DNA of 64,000 bases, from positions 62,001-126,000 of the forward strand of contig JAJRVQ010000124.1 in assembly GCA_024277255.1 (NCBI GenBank). Reading direction: 5' to 3'. Each line of letters begins with the position of its first letter. Position 1 is the stretch's first letter. The stretch is from Acidobacteriota bacterium (GTDB taxonomy: Bacteria; Acidobacteriota; Thermoanaerobaculia; Multivoradales; SZUA-115). Under the pieces are notes generated by a model. That model saw only the letters and a list, made by a program, of their open reading frames with translations, was not told where the DNA came from and did not search any database. The translations under genes were made by a program, and so were the position numbers. Of this stretch, positions 14,718 through 24,852 are shown piece by piece.

Positions 14718-15242
14718 ATGAGCCGTGGACGAGCCGCGGCACGGCGGATGGCTCTGCGCAGGTTGCTCGGCGGGGGGAAGATCGGCAGCCAGGAGGAGCT
14801 GGTTTCCTTGCTGGCAGGGGCGGGCTTTCGGGTGACGCAGACGACCGTGTCGCGCGACCTGGCGGCGGTCGGGGCGGTGAAGGTGGCGGGGTCGAAGGGC
14901 GAGGTCTACCGTCTGACGGGCCTTGGTGAGCAAGACGGCCCGGCGCAGGCGGCTCTGGCGCGGTCGCTGGGAGAGTTCGCGGTGTCGATCGACGCGGCGT
15001 TGAACCAGGCGGTGGTGCGCACGGTGCCCGGCGGGGCCAGCCCGGTGGCGGCGGCGCTCGACGCGGCGGTTTTCAGCCTGGACGGGGGCGAGGCGGGCGA
15101 GATCAGCGGCGCCATGGGTACTCTGGCCGGCGACGACACGGTGTTGGTGATCTGCCGCTCGGGCGAGGCCCGGTCGGCCAAGAGTGGCGCCGGCGTGGCT
15201 CGGTGGCTGAAGAGTTTGCTACGGCCGGAAGACTCACTCTAG
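14718..15242 (+). CDS. argR: Arginine repressor
   Basis: ArgR is a hexameric arginine-sensing repressor/activator. The 174-residue protein has the N-terminal winged helix ([20 protein letters not shown], then [20 protein letters not shown]) and a C-terminal oligomerisation and arginine-binding domain with [19 protein letters not shown] and [17 protein letters not shown] (the GTxAGDDT ligand motif). ATG 14718 gives the usual length; a much longer open frame upstream runs through yoeB and is not coding. It is the first gene before argG and argH, so the regulator lies in its own regulon. Confidence 0.93.
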   Translation: MSRGRAAARRMALRRLLGGGKIGSQEELVSLLAGAGFRVTQTTVSRDLAAVGAVKVAGSKGEVYRLTGLGEQDGPAQAALARSLGEFAVSIDAALNQAVVRTVPGGASPVAAALDAAVFSLDGGEAGEISGAMGTLAGDDTVLVICRSGEARSAKSGAGVARWLKSLLRPEDSL

Positions 15243-15264
15243 AGATAAGAACAAGGAGATTGCG

Positions 15265-16467
15265 ATGAAAGTCGTACTGGCCTACTCAGGAGGATTGGAC
15301 ACGTCGGTGATCCTGCGCTGGATTCAGCAGACGTATCAGGCCGAGGTGATCGCCTACACGGGGGATGTGGGTCAGGGTCCCGAGGCTGCCGCGGCGCGCC
15401 AGGCGGCGCTCGATACGGGGGCGGTCGAGGCGATCGTGGAAGATCTGCGCGAGGAGTTCGTCACCGACTGCATCTTCCCGGCGCTGCGCGCCAACGCGGT
15501 CTACGAGACCTACTACCTGATGGGCACGGCGCTCGCTCGGCCGGTTCTGGCTCGCGGCATGATGCGGGTGGCGGAGCAGTTCGGGGCGGACACCATCGCC
15601 CACGGGGCGACCGGCAAGGGCAACGACCAGATTCGTTTCGAGCTGGCCGCCTACGGCATCCGTTCCGACATCAAGATCATCGCGCCGTGGCGTGAATGGG
15701 AGATGCAGGGCCGAGCCGATCTGTTGGCCTACGCCGAGAAGCACGGGATCCCCATGCCGGCGGCGCCCAAGCCGGAGTACTCGATGGACGCCAACTTAAT
15801 GCATGTCTCATACGAAGGGGGGATGCTGGAGGATCCGTGGACCAGTCCGCCGCCGGGCATGTTTCGGATGACGGTCGATCCCGAGGATGCGCCGGACGAG
15901 CCGGAGTACCTGACCATCGGTTTCATGGCAGGTAATCCGGTCTCGATCAACGGTGAGGAGCTGGAGCCGGTGGCGCTGATGGAACGGGTGAACGAGATCG
16001 GCGGGCGCCATGGAGTGGGGCGGGTGGATATCGTGGAGAACCGTTTCCTCGGCATGAAGAGCCGCGGGGTCTACGAGACGCCGGGGTTCACCCTCTTGCT
16101 GCATGCCCATCGCGCGGTCGAATCGATCACTCTCGATCGGGAAGTGCACCACCTGCGTGACGAGCTGATCCCGCGCTACGCCGAGATGGTCTACAACGGC
16201 CTGTGGTTCAGCCCGGAACGCGAGGCGTTGCAGTCCTTCATGGACACAGTGCAGCAGCGGGTCAACGGCGAGGCGCGGCTCAAGCTGTACAAGGGGAAGG
16301 CGGCGGTCGAGGGGCGGCGCTCGGCGACTCATACCCTCTACGACGAGAAGATCGCCACCTTCGAGGCCGACGATGTCTATGACCAGTCTGACGCCACCGG
16401 TTTCATTCGCTTGCGGGCGCTGCGTTTGCGTACGCTCGGAGCCAGGCGGATGTCGGAGGGCGAATGA
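15265..16467 (+). CDS. argG: Argininosuccinate synthase
   Basis: ArgG joins citrulline and aspartate with ATP to form argininosuccinate. The 400-residue protein has the PP-loop [14 protein letters not shown] at residues 6-19, [15 protein letters not shown], and [18 protein letters not shown]; size and order are typical. An AAGGAGA ribosome site lies 5 bases before ATG 15265, 22 bases after argR. The last four bases overlap the argH start (ATGA). No unusual residue is seen. Confidence 0.96.
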   Translation: MKVVLAYSGGLDTSVILRWIQQTYQAEVIAYTGDVGQGPEAAAARQAALDTGAVEAIVEDLREEFVTDCIFPALRANAVYETYYLMGTALARPVLARGMMRVAEQFGADTIAHGATGKGNDQIRFELAAYGIRSDIKIIAPWREWEMQGRADLLAYAEKHGIPMPAAPKPEYSMDANLMHVSYEGGMLEDPWTSPPPGMFRMTVDPEDAPDEPEYLTIGFMAGNPVSINGEELEPVALMERVNEIGGRHGVGRVDIVENRFLGMKSRGVYETPGFTLLLHAHRAVESITLDREVHHLRDELIPRYAEMVYNGLWFSPEREALQSFMDTVQQRVNGEARLKLYKGKAAVEGRRSATHTLYDEKIATFEADDVYDQSDATGFIRLRALRLRTLGARRMSEGE

Positions 16468-17834
16468 GCCGGCTGCGCGGCCGTTTCTCGGCTCCGACCA
16501 GCGAGGAGATGCAGCGTTTCTCTTCGTCGCTCAAGGTCGACTTGGAGATGGCGGGGGAGGACATCGAGGGCTCGATCGCCCACGCCACGATGTTGGGCGA
16601 AGTTGGTGTACTCAGCGCCGGGGAGGCGGCGGAGCTGGTCGCTGGCCTCTCGGCGGTGGCGGCCGATCTCGCTTCGGGCGCCTGGCGACCGGACGAGGCG
16701 GAAGAAGACATTCACATGGCGATCGAAGCGCGGCTGACCGCGAAGATCGGCGAGCTGGGCGGCAAGTTGCACACCGCGCGCTCGCGCAACGATCAGGTGG
16801 CGACCGATCTTCGCCTGTGGCTCAAACGCCGGCTGGCCGATCTCGATCTCGCCCTCGGTGGCTTGATCGAAGCGCTGCTCGCGCGGGTGAAGAACGACGG
16901 CCGGGTGTTGATGGCCGGGTATACCCATCTCCAACGGGGCCAACCGATCTGGTTGGGCCATCACCTGCTGGCCCACACCTGGCCGTTGGTCCGCGACCGC
17001 CAGCGCTTCGCCGGCGCGCTGGGGCGTCTCGACGCCTGCCCGCTCGGCGCCTGCGCCATGGCTGGCACGGCCCACCCGATCGATCGCCAACGCACCGCCG
17101 CCCTGCTCGGCTTCGCCACGGTGAGCGAGAACGCGATGGACGCGGTGGCCGCTCGCGACCACGTGCAGGAGGTGGCGGCCGCCTGCGCCATCTGCATGAC
17201 CCATCTTTCGCGCATGGCCGAGGAACTGGTGATCTGGTCCTCGGCGGAGGTGGCGTTCGTGCAGCTCGGCGAGACCTATGCCACCGGCTCCAGCATCATG
17301 CCGCAGAAGCGCAACCCGGACGCGGCCGAACTGGTGCGCGGCAAGGCGGGCCGGGTCTACGGCGATCTGCAAGCCTTGCTGACCATGGTCAAGGCGCAGC
17401 CCCTGGCCTACAACCGCGATCTACAGGAAGACCGCGAAGCGCTCTTCGACGCGGTCCACACCACCCTCGCCTGCCTGCGCATCAGCACCGGCATGTGGAG
17501 CACCTTGGAGATCGACTCTGATCGGTTCGTCGGCGAGATGGTCGGTGATTTCAGCCTGGCCACCGAACTGGCCGACCTGATGGCGGCCAAGGGAGTCCCT
17601 TTCCGCCAAGCGCACGAAACGGTGGGCGAGATCGTTCGTTGGTGCGAAGAAGAAGGGGGCAACCTGTCGCTCCTCACCGCGGAGTCCGCCGCCCGCTTCG
17701 GCCTGGAGATCACTGCCGAAGAGCTGGCCGACTGCCTCGACCCCGAAGCCGCCGCCCAACGCCGAACCTCGCACGGCGGCACGGCGTGGAGCGAGATCCA
17801 GCGGCAGGTGGAGTTGCTCAGTTCTTCAGATTGA
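16464..17834 (+). CDS. argH: Argininosuccinate lyase
   Basis: ArgH splits argininosuccinate to arginine and fumarate, the last step of arginine synthesis. The 456-residue protein shows [34 protein letters not shown] and the fumarase-superfamily signature [20 protein letters not shown], which includes the catalytic loop Ser. ATG 16464 overlaps the argG stop. Its 3' end overlaps the convergent outer-membrane protein gene by 17 bases. It closes the argR-argG-argH operon. Confidence 0.96.
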   Translation: MSRLRGRFSAPTSEEMQRFSSSLKVDLEMAGEDIEGSIAHATMLGEVGVLSAGEAAELVAGLSAVAADLASGAWRPDEAEEDIHMAIEARLTAKIGELGGKLHTARSRNDQVATDLRLWLKRRLADLDLALGGLIEALLARVKNDGRVLMAGYTHLQRGQPIWLGHHLLAHTWPLVRDRQRFAGALGRLDACPLGACAMAGTAHPIDRQRTAALLGFATVSENAMDAVAARDHVQEVAAACAICMTHLSRMAEELVIWSSAEVAFVQLGETYATGSSIMPQKRNPDAAELVRGKAGRVYGDLQALLTMVKAQPLAYNRDLQEDREALFDAVHTTLACLRISTGMWSTLEIDSDRFVGEMVGDFSLATELADLMAAKGVPFRQAHETVGEIVRWCEEEGGNLSLLTAESAARFGLEITAEELADCLDPEAAAQRRTSHGGTAWSEIQRQVELLSSSD

Positions 17835-18372
17835 ATCGGAGCACGGCGCCGACGGTCAGCGTGTCGGTGTTGATATCGAAGCCGCGCACATCCTCCCAGT
17901 TGTCGAACAGGTAGGTCGCCTGGAGGTCGACGCCGACAGCGCCGAGTAAGGCCAATTCCCAGCCGAAACGGGCCATGTAGTACGGGTCGGATGCGTCGTC
18001 GGGCAAGTCGTCGGCGAAGGTCTGTCCCAAGCCGATACCGGCGTAGAGACCGTGGCCCACCAAGACGAAAAACTGCGGCGCGAAGGCGCTGTCCAAGGAG
18101 CCGGAGAAGCCGTCGGGGAAGACCTCCAGATCGATCTCGAAACGGAAGATGCCGCGCGGCAGGTACTGGTAGGAGGCGACCCAGGAGTTGCCGTCTTCGT
18201 CAATGCCGCTGAGGTCGTTGATGCTGTTTACCGTGCGGAAGAAATGGGCGCCGAAGCCCAAGGAGTGTTTCGGCGGCTGGGCGCTGGCGCCGGGGGTGGC
18301 CAGCACGAGGAGTGCGGCGGCGAAAAGAAGGGCCGCCAGGGCTGTGCTTTGGGTCTTGGGGTGCTGGTTCAT
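17818..18372 (-). CDS. Exported outer-membrane beta-barrel-like protein
   Basis: This 184-residue protein starts MNQHPKTQSTALAALLFAAA with a signal peptide cut after GASAQ. The mature part alternates hydrophobic and polar residues in strands ending in aromatics (GFGAHFFRTV, WVASYQYLPRGIFRFEIDLE, FFVLVGHGLYAGIGLGQTF, YMARFGWELALLG) and ends in [13 protein letters not shown], where terminal strand residues fit a small barrel. ATG 18372 was preferred over an upstream extension because of the signal peptide. Its function is unknown; small barrels of this kind often resemble OmpW or porin-like outer-membrane proteins. Confidence 0.7.
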   Translation of the reverse strand: MNQHPKTQSTALAALLFAAALLVLATPGASAQPPKHSLGFGAHFFRTVNSINDLSGIDEDGNSWVASYQYLPRGIFRFEIDLEVFPDGFSGSLDSAFAPQFFVLVGHGLYAGIGLGQTFADDLPDDASDPYYMARFGWELALLGAVGVDLQATYLFDNWEDVRGFDINTDTLTVGAVLRFNLKN

Positions 18373-18447
18373 GGGAGCTAAATCTCCAGGGTGGTTATGG
18401 TCTCTTCCCATCGATGACGGAGCATAGCTTACCCACTTGCCGGCCTA

Positions 18448-20430
18448 CTACCCCCGCAACTCGCGCTCCATCACCTTCCGCAGGTTGGTCGCAAAGGCCT
18501 CGATGTAGTCGACCCGATCGCCGCCGGCGGTGAGGAAGGGGTCCATCACCGTGCAACGCAGGACGCTCAAACCGCCGCTGAGGCGGTAGTCCTCTGCGCT
18601 GAAACCGAGTTGCTCGACGATCGGCAGCGCGGAAGAGCCGTACTCGCCGGTACGCAAGACCGTCTTGGTGATGAAGAACTCCACCTGCCGAGTGTCGCGC
18701 CCTTTCTCCCGGCCGACGCTCATCGCCTCATAGATGCGAGTGGCGAACTCGTTGGTCTTGTCGAGCCCGTTCAAACTCGGATGAGTGACGGCGAAACAGA
18801 CGATGTTGAGGTCGGGAGTCGGTAGCGGGACGACGCGAAAGGGCTCCCAGCTGCCGGCTGACAGACGGCGATGCAGCGCCAGGGCGCCGCGCGAGGCTTC
18901 GCCGATCAGCCGGCCGTAGCCGCGGGCGTTGAGCGGCAGCACCTTGTGCGACATCGACACCGCGGCGGCGGCGGCGCCCGGTTTCGATCCCTCGAAGATG
19001 AAGCGGCCGATGTAGCCCCACTCGGAGACTCCGCGGTGGAAAAGGTAAGGGGCATCGACGGCGACCAGATCGCGGCCGCGGCTGTCGGCGAAACTGATCG
19101 CCCCCGCGGGGTAGGGGATAAAGCCCAGCTTGTGCGGATCGATGGTGATCGAGTCGGTTCGCTCGATGGCGCACAGGGCTCGGTAGACTCCTTCCTCCGG
19201 CCAGATTTCGGGAGCGTAGTCGGCGAGTGCCGCGCCGTAGTCGCGGCGGCTGCCGTCGCCATCGCGGGTGACGGAGATGGCATAGCCGCCCCAGGCCGCG
19301 TCGGCGTGCAGGTGAAAAGCCATGCCCAGCTCTTTGGCCGCCCGGGCGCGCACGGCGAGAATTTGATCCACCCGATCGACGGCGCTCTCCTCGGTGGTGC
19401 CGACGACGGTGACGCAAGCGATCACCGGTTGGCGCTCGCCGGCCAATCGCGTCAGGGTCCGCCACAGAGCCTCCGGATCCATGCGGAAGCGCTCGTCGAC
19501 CGGGATATGCACCAGGTGAGCGCCGCCGATGCCGAGCGAGTGACAGATCTTCCCCCAGGAATAGTGGGCGGTGGACGGCACCAGGACGACCGCCGGAGGC
19601 AGGTTGTCACCGAAGACCTTCGACAGGCGGCGGCCGAACTCCTGGTAACCCAAGGTGGAGAGCGAATGGCGGGAGATGGCGGTCAACTTCTCTTCGTCGT
19701 CGACCGCTTGGCGCAGTGCCTCGGCGGCGTCAAGGGTGCAGGTGGGGCCCAGGTTGAGCAGTTGCCAGAGGTCGAGGTCGAGGAGGTTGGCCGGCTGGTC
19801 GTCGGGGCAGTGGACGGTGAGCGAGTCGAGCCCCAGCTCTTCGGCCGCCCAGCGCAGAGCGACCGGCAGGTATTTGACGCTGCGCGCCACCCACAGGGCC
19901 TCGAAGTTGGCGACCGTGCCGCCGGAGGTCAGGTGGCCCCATTGCCGGGCGGGGTCGTAACCCACCATCGCCGCCAGCTGCTCCGCCACTTCCAGCTCCA
20001 TGCGCGAGGTGACCGGTGAAGACTCGGCGGCGACGTTGTTGGGGTTGTAAAGCATGGTGGCGAAGTAGCCGATCAAGCTGGCCATCGTCAGGTCGGAGCA
20101 CATGTGGCCGATGTAGCGCGGACTGAAGAAGGGCACGCCGCCCTTGAGTTCGGCCAGTAGCGACATCAGCTCCTCCGAAAGGGCCGAGATCGAACGCTCG
20201 TAGGAGGGGCTGTTCTTTTCGACCTCATGGACCCGGAAGCCGTCTTCAGGATGGAAATTCCGACGCCAGAAGACGTGATCGCGAAAGGCTTCGAGCAACA
20301 GACGCTCGAAGACGGCGGCGTTCTCGCCTTTGGGTCCGAGGAAAAGGGAGCGCAGGTCGATCTCGTGATCGCCTGCGTCTCGGGATCCGAGGTGGGAGGT
20401 GGATTCAGTTCTCATGCGCGTATCGCTCAT
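18448..20430 (-). CDS. Group II pyridoxal-phosphate amino-acid decarboxylase
   Basis: This 660-residue protein belongs to the glutamate/tyrosine/aromatic decarboxylase family. Landmarks are HLTSGGTVANFEALWVARS (phosphate-binding region), HLHADAAWGGY (the Asp that pairs with the PLP ring) and SITIDPHKLGFIPYPAG, with the Schiff-base Lys in DPHK. It is longer than E. coli GadB (466), with an N-terminal extension before the domain. ATG 20430 is preferred over a longer low-complexity extension; ATG 20415 is possible. The substrate cannot be assigned: tyrosine, glutamate and related amino acids all fit. It is divergent to the putative metalloprotein gene. Confidence 0.88.
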   Translation of the reverse strand: MSDTRMRTESTSHLGSRDAGDHEIDLRSLFLGPKGENAAVFERLLLEAFRDHVFWRRNFHPEDGFRVHEVEKNSPSYERSISALSEELMSLLAELKGGVPFFSPRYIGHMCSDLTMASLIGYFATMLYNPNNVAAESSPVTSRMELEVAEQLAAMVGYDPARQWGHLTSGGTVANFEALWVARSVKYLPVALRWAAEELGLDSLTVHCPDDQPANLLDLDLWQLLNLGPTCTLDAAEALRQAVDDEEKLTAISRHSLSTLGYQEFGRRLSKVFGDNLPPAVVLVPSTAHYSWGKICHSLGIGGAHLVHIPVDERFRMDPEALWRTLTRLAGERQPVIACVTVVGTTEESAVDRVDQILAVRARAAKELGMAFHLHADAAWGGYAISVTRDGDGSRRDYGAALADYAPEIWPEEGVYRALCAIERTDSITIDPHKLGFIPYPAGAISFADSRGRDLVAVDAPYLFHRGVSEWGYIGRFIFEGSKPGAAAAAVSMSHKVLPLNARGYGRLIGEASRGALALHRRLSAGSWEPFRVVPLPTPDLNIVCFAVTHPSLNGLDKTNEFATRIYEAMSVGREKGRDTRQVEFFITKTVLRTGEYGSSALPIVEQLGFSAEDYRLSGGLSVLRCTVMDPFLTAGGDRVDYIEAFATNLRKVMERELRG

Positions 20431-20533
20431 CCGGAGTTGGTTGTGGGTGTCGAGGTCGGTCGCTGGAGTGGCGGGCAGCTTATCGCCACTTCGACTTCTC
20501 TGGTTGGCCCTCGCGTTGACGTATGCTTCGGCG

Positions 20534-21043
20534 ATGAATGCGGAACCCAACGCTACACCCCTGGTGTTTTGCCGTGACCTGCCTGCGGGGATGCTGGCCC
20601 GGCTGTTCGCCCGCTTTGACCTCGCCCTGCACCAGGTGGGTGAAGGTGAGCCCATCCCAGGCACCTATTGGGGAGAGCCCGAGGCGGGGATTCTAGGTCC
20701 GGAGATCTATGTGCGAGGCGACACGCCGCTTCATTCGGCGTTGCACGAAGGGTGTCACCTGATCTGCGCCGACGCCGGCCGCCGGGCCCATGTGAAGGCC
20801 GACATCGGTGGTGACTACGCGGAGGAAAACGGCGTCTGTTACCTCCAACTCCTCCTTGCCGACGAGTTGGAGGAAGTTGGCGTAGCGCGCCTCGCCGCCG
20901 ACATGGACAGTTGGGGCTACACCTTCCGCCTCGGTTCGACGATGGCCTGGTTTGAGCAGGATGCCGCCGATGCCCGAGCTTGGCTCGAAGCTGAGGGGTT
21001 GGTCGATAGCTTGGGGAAGCCAACTTGGCGGTTGCGTTGCTGA
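20534..21043 (+). CDS. Putative small zinc-metalloprotein (HEGCH motif)
   Basis: This 169-residue soluble protein contains PLHSALHEGCHLICADAGRR, where HEGCH gives the two His of an HExxH-like metal site and the Glu in the right place. A downstream GGDYAEENGVCYLQLLLADE could supply a third ligand (Glu or Asp). No signal peptide is evident. The C-terminal part (WGYTFRLGSTMAWFEQDAAD, ARAWLEAEGLV) is helical. I do not recognise a characterised family; a peptidase-like fold is an inference from the motif alone. The gene lies between a decarboxylase and a PKD exoprotein. Confidence 0.7.
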   Translation: MNAEPNATPLVFCRDLPAGMLARLFARFDLALHQVGEGEPIPGTYWGEPEAGILGPEIYVRGDTPLHSALHEGCHLICADAGRRAHVKADIGGDYAEENGVCYLQLLLADELEEVGVARLAADMDSWGYTFRLGSTMAWFEQDAADARAWLEAEGLVDSLGKPTWRLRC

Positions 21044-21068
21044 GAGCGCAACCGCCAAGGCCGGACCT

Positions 21069-23846
21069 CTAGGGTACGGACTCCGACCAGGCTGAGATGT
21101 CGCCGGCTTCGAAGCCGTCGGCGAAGATGAAGGAGCCGCTGACGGCGATGGAGACGGCTGCCGTACCTTGGTAGCCGGCGCATTGGCCGTCGGTCGGCGT
21201 CGCCCGTAGCGTCTTGGCGCCGGTGGTCGGGAAGGAGAGGTTGATCGTCGATCCGCTGGCCGAACCGGAGATGGTCGCGTCCTCCACGCTCCACTGCCAG
21301 ACGCTCGGAGCCGGCGTGCAGTTGGTGGCGGTCACCGTGAAGGTCAGCGGTTGGCCGACCTCGCCGTTGGTGGGGCCGGCAACGCTGATGCTGGGCAGCG
21401 GCAGGGTGGCGCCGGAGATCGAGATCTGTTGGTGGGTGAAGACATCGGACTCGGTGCCACGACGTACGCGCACCGCCGGGGAAAAGTTGCCGGTGGTGTA
21501 GTAGGTGTGGATGGTGATCGGTGCCGGGTTGTCGATCGACTCGTAGGTGCCGTCGCCATCCCAGTCGTAGTCGTAGAAATCCGGGTTGCCCTGGGACATG
21601 TCGACGAAGGTGATCATCACGCCGGTGTCTGAAAAACAGCCGAGACCGTTGCAGAAGATCCCCTGCGCGTCGAATTGGGCGACCAACGGAGTGGTGTTGG
21701 TGATGGTCACCGAGGTCGCACTGGAGGCCAGCGCCGCGGTGACGCAATTGCGGATCTCGACCGTCACCGAGTAGGTGTTGGCCGTCGTGTAGGTATGGCT
21801 CGGCTGCGGGCCGGCGACGGGGTCTGAAGTCCACACCGGCGGTGTGCCGTCGCCGAAGTCCCAGCGCCATTCGGTGGCGCCGGTCGATTGGATCTGAAAG
21901 TCCACCAGGCCGCTGGTGAAGGGTGGACCATTGAGTGTCTCGGGTGCGTTACCGGGGCTGGTGAAGGCGAGTGCCGGCAGCGGGTTGAGGGTCACGCTCG
22001 GGCTGGTGGCCATGGCGTTGCCGCTGCTGTTGGTGACCGTCACCGTCGCCGTGTATTGACCAGCGGCGAAGCCGGTGGAGCCCCAAATGAAGGGGTTGAC
22101 GTTGCCCCCGGTTGCCACCGTTCCGCCTGCATCCTCGACATCCCAGCCGAGGGTCAGCGGCGCCAAGCCGGTGACGCTGTTGGCGGTGAAGGTGATCGGC
22201 TGGCAGATCAGGGCTGGGTTGGGTGAGGCGGAGACCGAAGCGACGCTCGGTGTCGGATCGAGAACGTCCAGCTGTTGGGTGATCGAGTCGGAGCCAAAGG
22301 CGTTGCTCACGGCGAGGGTGACGCTCTTGAGGCCGGTGGAGTTGAAGACGACGTTCTGCGGATCGGGGCTGGCCGAGGTGGCGGGTGTTGCGTCCTGGAA
22401 GGTCCAGGCGAAGGTGGTGGGCCCGCCGCTCGAAGTGTCGATGAAGTCGATCGGCTCGCCTTGATAGATCTGTGCCGGCGAGTGAGTGAAATTGGCCGCG
22501 GGGGCGCTGGTGGTCAGCTGATGCACGTCGAAGATGTTGAATGCCGCGCGGTAGAAATACTGCCCCTTGAACTTGCCGACACGGCCGGCGGTGTTGTTGA
22601 AGCCGGTGGGATTGCGCCGGTAGTACCAACCCCAATAACCGGTGGTCTGGCCGTTGACCAGGCCGTCCGACGGAGTGACGTCACTCGGTGCGTTCGGGTT
22701 GGTGACGTCGTAGAGCCACTCGTTCTGGGTCAGCTGCGAGCAAAGATTGACCGTACCAATGTAGATGAAGTCGCGGCCGTTGCCCTGCGAATAGGTGACG
22801 AAGAACTCCGAGCCGCCTCCGGGTAGATTCTGCGACCAAATCATCGGTCCGATGGCGGTGCAAGAGCCGGTGGCCAGGCAGCTCATGTCGTAGATTCGAG
22901 CTTGCGTGCCACCACTGCGGTTGGTCATCATTCCCAGGTAGTAGTTCGATCCCTTTTGCCACAGCGCCACGCCGTAGACGAAGTCTGAGCCCAGGGCGGT
23001 AAAGAGGAGTTGCGGTGAGGAGGGGTTGGCGACGTTGTAGAACTCGAGGCCGAAGTTGAAGGCGCCGGAGGAGAAGACCAAGAAGTTGCCGGCGCCGTCG
23101 ATGTAGGAGACGTCGTTGCGCGAGCCGAGTTTGCCGAGATAGGGGCCGCAGCTGCTCTGCGCCGGGGTGTTGTCGACGCATTTGGCGCCGAGGTTCTTGG
23201 CGGTGGTCAGGTTGTAGGCGGTCACTCCCCGGTTGCGGGTAGCGAGAAAGGCGTAGTCCGAGGAGCCGATGTGGGGGGAATAGACCTGCAGAGCGTTGCG
23301 CTCCTTGTCGGCGTACTTGGCCACCGGGCTGGAACGGTTGGTGGTGTCGAAGACGCTCAGCCCGCTGTCGTTAACCAACGCTATGGCGAGCACGTTGTCG
23401 TTGCCGGGAGGCGCGTCTAGATCGCGCACCGGGTTCTTCTCTTCGTTGAAGCCGGCCTTCCAGTAGGGAAAACTGTTGCGGCCCAGGACCACCAGCCGTG
23501 ACGGGTCGCCGGCGTTGGCACCGCCGATGTCCCAGACTTGCAGGCCGAAGTTGATGGCGGTGAATATGGTATTGCCTTCGATGTCGAGCGACATCCAACG
23601 GGGTTCCGTCTCGTTGTAGGGGCCGGTGATCGGGTTGAAGTTGCTGTTGTCGCGCTCGGGGGGCAGCTGACCCACGTCGACAGCTTCCAACTCGCCCCAC
23701 AGAGAGGACGGCGCTCCGGAAGCCGGTGAGCGGCAGAGGATGAACTGGCAAGTGGAGTCGGTGCAGGTTCCGGCCAGCGCCGGAGGGGAGGGTACGAGAG
23801 AGGCGAGAAGTCCCAAAAAAAGGAAGGGACGAATCATCTTTGACAT
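21069..23846 (-). CDS. Large exported PKD-domain protein
   Basis: This 925-residue protein has the signal peptide MSKMIRPFLFLGLLASLVPS ending near PPALAG. Residues 40-450 are beta-rich with LVIVD-like pieces (NFGLQVWDIGG, DYAFLATRNRGVTAYNL) and resemble a propeller. From about 460 on come at least four PKD/Ig-like modules (FAWTFQD, LGWDVED, WRWDFGDGTPPVW, YDYDWDGDGTYE, WQWSVED). The end FIFADGFEAGDISAWSE is a recurrent C-terminal motif of exported acidobacterial and related proteins, perhaps a sorting tail. AGGAG lies upstream of ATG 23846. Probably secreted or on the cell surface; its role is unknown. Confidence 0.85.
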   Translation of the reverse strand: MSKMIRPFLFLGLLASLVPSPPALAGTCTDSTCQFILCRSPASGAPSSLWGELEAVDVGQLPPERDNSNFNPITGPYNETEPRWMSLDIEGNTIFTAINFGLQVWDIGGANAGDPSRLVVLGRNSFPYWKAGFNEEKNPVRDLDAPPGNDNVLAIALVNDSGLSVFDTTNRSSPVAKYADKERNALQVYSPHIGSSDYAFLATRNRGVTAYNLTTAKNLGAKCVDNTPAQSSCGPYLGKLGSRNDVSYIDGAGNFLVFSSGAFNFGLEFYNVANPSSPQLLFTALGSDFVYGVALWQKGSNYYLGMMTNRSGGTQARIYDMSCLATGSCTAIGPMIWSQNLPGGGSEFFVTYSQGNGRDFIYIGTVNLCSQLTQNEWLYDVTNPNAPSDVTPSDGLVNGQTTGYWGWYYRRNPTGFNNTAGRVGKFKGQYFYRAAFNIFDVHQLTTSAPAANFTHSPAQIYQGEPIDFIDTSSGGPTTFAWTFQDATPATSASPDPQNVVFNSTGLKSVTLAVSNAFGSDSITQQLDVLDPTPSVASVSASPNPALICQPITFTANSVTGLAPLTLGWDVEDAGGTVATGGNVNPFIWGSTGFAAGQYTATVTVTNSSGNAMATSPSVTLNPLPALAFTSPGNAPETLNGPPFTSGLVDFQIQSTGATEWRWDFGDGTPPVWTSDPVAGPQPSHTYTTANTYSVTVEIRNCVTAALASSATSVTITNTTPLVAQFDAQGIFCNGLGCFSDTGVMITFVDMSQGNPDFYDYDWDGDGTYESIDNPAPITIHTYYTTGNFSPAVRVRRGTESDVFTHQQISISGATLPLPSISVAGPTNGEVGQPLTFTVTATNCTPAPSVWQWSVEDATISGSASGSTINLSFPTTGAKTLRATPTDGQCAGYQGTAAVSIAVSGSFIFADGFEAGDISAWSESVP

Positions 23847-24105
23847 GGTGGGGGGCTCCTAAGTGAGGCTAAGGAGGATGCTGGAGTGAGCGTTGAACAC
23901 TCGCGGGGAACGATGGGGCAGTCGAAATGAGGCTACCTGTTCGGGATGAACTCAGAGTGAATACGGTTTCCGCTGAAGAGATAGATGCCAGGAAGGAGAG
24001 GAGAGCCCGGAACTGATATGTGAGCTTAGCATGAGGTTGCGGTGGTCTGGCAAGTAGTGAGTTGCTGAGCGGGGCGTCCGGCGAACCCGGTAGGATGGCG
24101 CCGCG

Positions 24106-24852
24106 ATGTGTACGGCAACCTGGCTCTGGGACGACCAAGGATACTGGCTTTTCTTCAACCGTGACGAGCGCCGCCGGCGCAAGCGTGCCGAGCCGCCGGC
24201 GCGGTACGAGGTGGATGGTCTCTCCTACCTGGCGCCGCGCGACGGTGATGCCGGCGGAACCTGGCTGGCGGTCAGCGAACTGGGGCTGTCGCTTGCCCTG
24301 CTGAATTACTACGACGCCCCTGCCTTGGAGGCCCCCGTCGAGGGTGCTTTCACCAGCCGCGGGATGTTGGTCGCTTCGCTGGTGGCGGCGCCGGGCCTGG
24401 CTGAAGTGGAGCGGCGGCTCTCGACGCTCGATCTACTCTGCTATCGCCCATTCACTTTGCTGGCGTTGACGCCGTCCTCGGCAGCTCTCTTTGAATGGAC
24501 CGGCAATGGTCTGAGCCGGCATCCGGAGCCGGTGCCTCGCCTGCTCAGCTCCTCCGGTTTCGATGCACCGACCGCTGAGCGGCTGCGCCGAGAGCTTCTC
24601 TCCACGGTGGACGCGGACTCCGCGGCCGAGCTGAGACGATTCCACGCTTCCCACCGTCCGCAACGGGGTGCCTTCTCACCGTGCATGCATCGCGACGACG
24701 CCTCCACGGTGAGTTTCAGTAGGGTCCGAGTGCGTTGCCGGCGAGTTTCCTTCGAGTATGCGGACGGACCGCCTTGCGTCACCGCACTCGCCGAGCCGGT
24801 AGAGCTCGATCGGCGGTGGCCGGTGGAGATGGCGCAAGAGGTCAGCCGCTGA
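24106..24852 (+). CDS. NRDE-family (TANGO2-like) protein
   Basis: This 248-residue protein starts MCTATWLWDDQGYWLFFNRD with the defining NRDE motif (FNRDERR, residues 17-23), followed by GGTWLAVSELGLSLALLNYY and PCMHRDDASTVSFSRV, an arrangement found across the NRDE/TANGO2 family. Cys2 is conserved in family members that process like N-terminal nucleophile proteins. The biochemical activity is not established, though heme handling has been proposed for eukaryotic relatives. Its 3' end overlaps the convergent fusion gene by 11 bases. Confidence 0.88.
   Translation: MCTATWLWDDQGYWLFFNRDERRRRKRAEPPARYEVDGLSYLAPRDGDAGGTWLAVSELGLSLALLNYYDAPALEAPVEGAFTSRGMLVASLVAAPGLAEVERRLSTLDLLCYRPFTLLALTPSSAALFEWTGNGLSRHPEPVPRLLSSSGFDAPTAERLRRELLSTVDADSAAELRRFHASHRPQRGAFSPCMHRDDASTVSFSRVRVRCRRVSFEYADGPPCVTALAEPVELDRRWPVEMAQEVSR

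Noticed and set aside
18871-20019. Plus-strand open frame of 382 codons
   Set aside because: Antisense to the PLP decarboxylase, whose motifs are complete on the other strand.
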